A DNA stretch of 34,685 bases from IMG/VR virus record IMGVR_UViG_3300042539_001296, positions 1 to 34,685 of that record; one strand, 5' to 3'. Source of the stretch: a virus. Below, in pieces: positions 33,963-34,685 of this stretch (the first letter of the stretch is position 1; every line of letters starts with the position of its first letter). The notes under the pieces were generated by a model, which searched no databases, was not told where the DNA came from, and saw nothing but the letters and a program-made list of their open reading frames with translations. Made by a program: the position numbers and the translations under genes.

Positions 33963-34208
33963 ATGGCTTATTCAATTAGACGAAGCGAAGCAAGCAAGAC
34001 AAAAGAAACACGAGCAGCAGAGCAGTTAGGCAGACTCCTTACCCAAGATTTTGCGGTTGATTTAGAAAGAGTAGGATTTTACTTAGTAAGAAACCTACCA
34101 CTAATAAATTACCACAGGTTTGAGGTAATGAGCCTCGCAGCAATGGAAGAGTATGATAAACTTATGTTAGAGATGAAAGGGACACACAATGGCACTACTC
34201 GCAGATAA
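33963..34208 (+). CDS. 81-residue helical protein, unknown
   Basis: MAYSIRRSEASKTKETRAAE then QLGRLLTQDFAVDLERVGFY. Basic start, helical body, with NLPLINYHRFEVMSLAAMEE. AGAGAGGAG precedes the ATG. It overlaps the next gene by 20 bases. Confidence 0.65.
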   Translation: MAYSIRRSEASKTKETRAAEQLGRLLTQDFAVDLERVGFYLVRNLPLINYHRFEVMSLAAMEEYDKLMLEMKGTHNGTTRR

Positions 34209-34500
34209 AGCAGGAATCCTAGGGCAACTATGGATCGAATTTAGAGAAGACCCAGACTTCAAGAATTTTGTGGAGTATAACGATATTGGTTTGCCAATGG
34301 CGTATATGATGGCGCAGGGTTTGGTTAAAGAGGCAACACCACTTGGAGAACAGTATATTGAAGAAACATTTGATATGCTTATCGGTTTGCTAAAGGTTGA
34401 AGAAGAAGAAGTAGATGAACTTGAAGAAATTGAATTAGGGTTTCTTTTACAATACGCATTCAACAAAAAGAAAACTTCTGAGGATACCCCAGACCTGTAA
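34189..34500 (+). CDS. 103-residue protein with very acidic helix, unknown
   Basis: MALLADKAGILGQLWIEFRE then DPDFKNFVEYNDIGLPMAYM. The acidic stretch VEEEEVDELEEIELG at about 67-81 is coiled-coil-like. The W-x-x-F-R-(E/D)-D-x-x-F-x-x-F-x-x-Y-N-D-I-G-L-P-x-A-(Y) pattern is the same as in small proteins found in actinophages, with unknown role. GATGAAAGG lies upstream. Confidence 0.65.
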   Translation: MALLADKAGILGQLWIEFREDPDFKNFVEYNDIGLPMAYMMAQGLVKEATPLGEQYIEETFDMLIGLLKVEEEEVDELEEIELGFLLQYAFNKKKTSEDTPDL

Positions 34501-34506
34501 AAAGGC

Positions 34507-34520
34507 TGGGGAAATCCCCG
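34507..34520 (+). terminator. GGGG/CCCC hairpin after the last gene
   Basis: CTGGGG (34507-34512), AAAT, CCCC (34516-34519). No T-run. Directly follows the stop codon of the 34189 gene. Confidence 0.45.
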
Positions 34521-34571
34521 AGGATTCAGACAAATCGGACATATCCAAACCATTACATTTTTTTGTCAACT

Positions 34572-34676
34572 ATATTACGAACGATCAAAAATTTTTCCCC
34601 AAACCTGGATATTACGATCAAACCTTTATTTTCCCCAAACCTATATTACGAAGGACAAATATTTTTCCCCAAACCT
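34572..34676 (+). repeat. Three-copy TTACGA...TTTTCCCCAAACC array at the window end
   Basis: ATATTACGA starts at 34572, 34609 and 34643; CCCC blocks start at 34597, 34633 and 34667. Spacing is 34-37 bp. Followed by TATACC at 34677 and the window edge, so the promoter and gene it would serve lie outside the window. Confidence 0.75.
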
Positions 34677-34685
34677 TATACCATA

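Noticed and set aside
34167-34553. 128-codon minus-strand frame
   Set aside because: Ser-rich antisense of the acidic 34189 gene; no start signals.

Overview
This window looks like part of the genome of a tailed double-stranded DNA phage, most likely one infecting a low-GC, high-A/T actinobacterium of the freshwater type. The phage call rests on the gene content: a long run of tail-fibre and adhesin genes, a secreted transglycosylase, a holin-like membrane protein, a DNA methyltransferase, a phage-type tRNA-Asp, a DUF932-type gene, a gp88-like gene, and dozens of overlapping micro-genes. The actinobacterial host is an inference. It is based on the many leaderless genes (a -10 box placed so that transcription starts on the ATG), on gp88-like and MGLDMY-type genes best known to me from actinophages, and on GlxR/CRP-type sites. 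No integrase, capsid, terminase or polymerase gene is visible.

Left half (1-17447, almost all minus strand): an adhesion and virion-decoration region. From the right it runs through small baseplate/tail-appendage genes with BppU-like, collagen-like and carbohydrate-binding-like features (17447-14313), then a 642-residue fibre with three Pro-Thr-Ala repeat tracts, then a modification cassette (zinc-ribbon protein, 2OG-Fe(II) oxygenase-like protein, GlcNAc-type glycosyltransferase). The lysis transglycosylase at 9705 is the only plus-strand gene here and is insulated by its own promoter and a bidirectional terminator. Further left come more fibre genes (9600-4058), including one with an Mtd-type N-terminus, a PASTA / His-Tyr-Phe-repeat / Hint-domain protein, an unknown, two tandem paralogues of a cyanophage-like family, and a second 2OG-oxygenase-like protein. 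Many of these genes carry their own TATAAT box.

Middle (17448-22445): an A/T-rich non-coding stretch, a holin-like gene, an SGNH-hydrolase-like gene, a possible structured RNA, then a tight plus-strand operon in which two paralogous small helix-turn-helix genes flank a DNA methyltransferase. A minus-strand cluster of membrane and zinc-binding micro-proteins follows. A roughly 660-bp divergent control region contains four copies of a unit repeated exactly every 26 bp, CRP/GlxR-like palindromes and another repeated 16-17-mer.

Right half (22446-34685, plus strand): about 40 mostly tiny genes in short operons with TAATG/ATGA overlaps, including about 15 genes shorter than 60 codons. The intergenic gaps are built from the same modules in the same order: CCTGAGCA hairpin, CCGAG/CTCGG terminator-like hairpin, GGCGTGTC motif, sometimes a perfect DnaA box, a TGTGA-N6-TCACA palindrome, and a promoter. 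Nine promoters share an invariant TGTCAG exactly 10 bp before the -10 hexamer, so a phage-specific regulon is the most striking feature. The window ends in tandem TTACGA...TTTTCCCC repeats that also occur at a leaderless promoter near 31100.

Functions of most small genes are unknown. Family assignments were made by reading motifs, without database searches.
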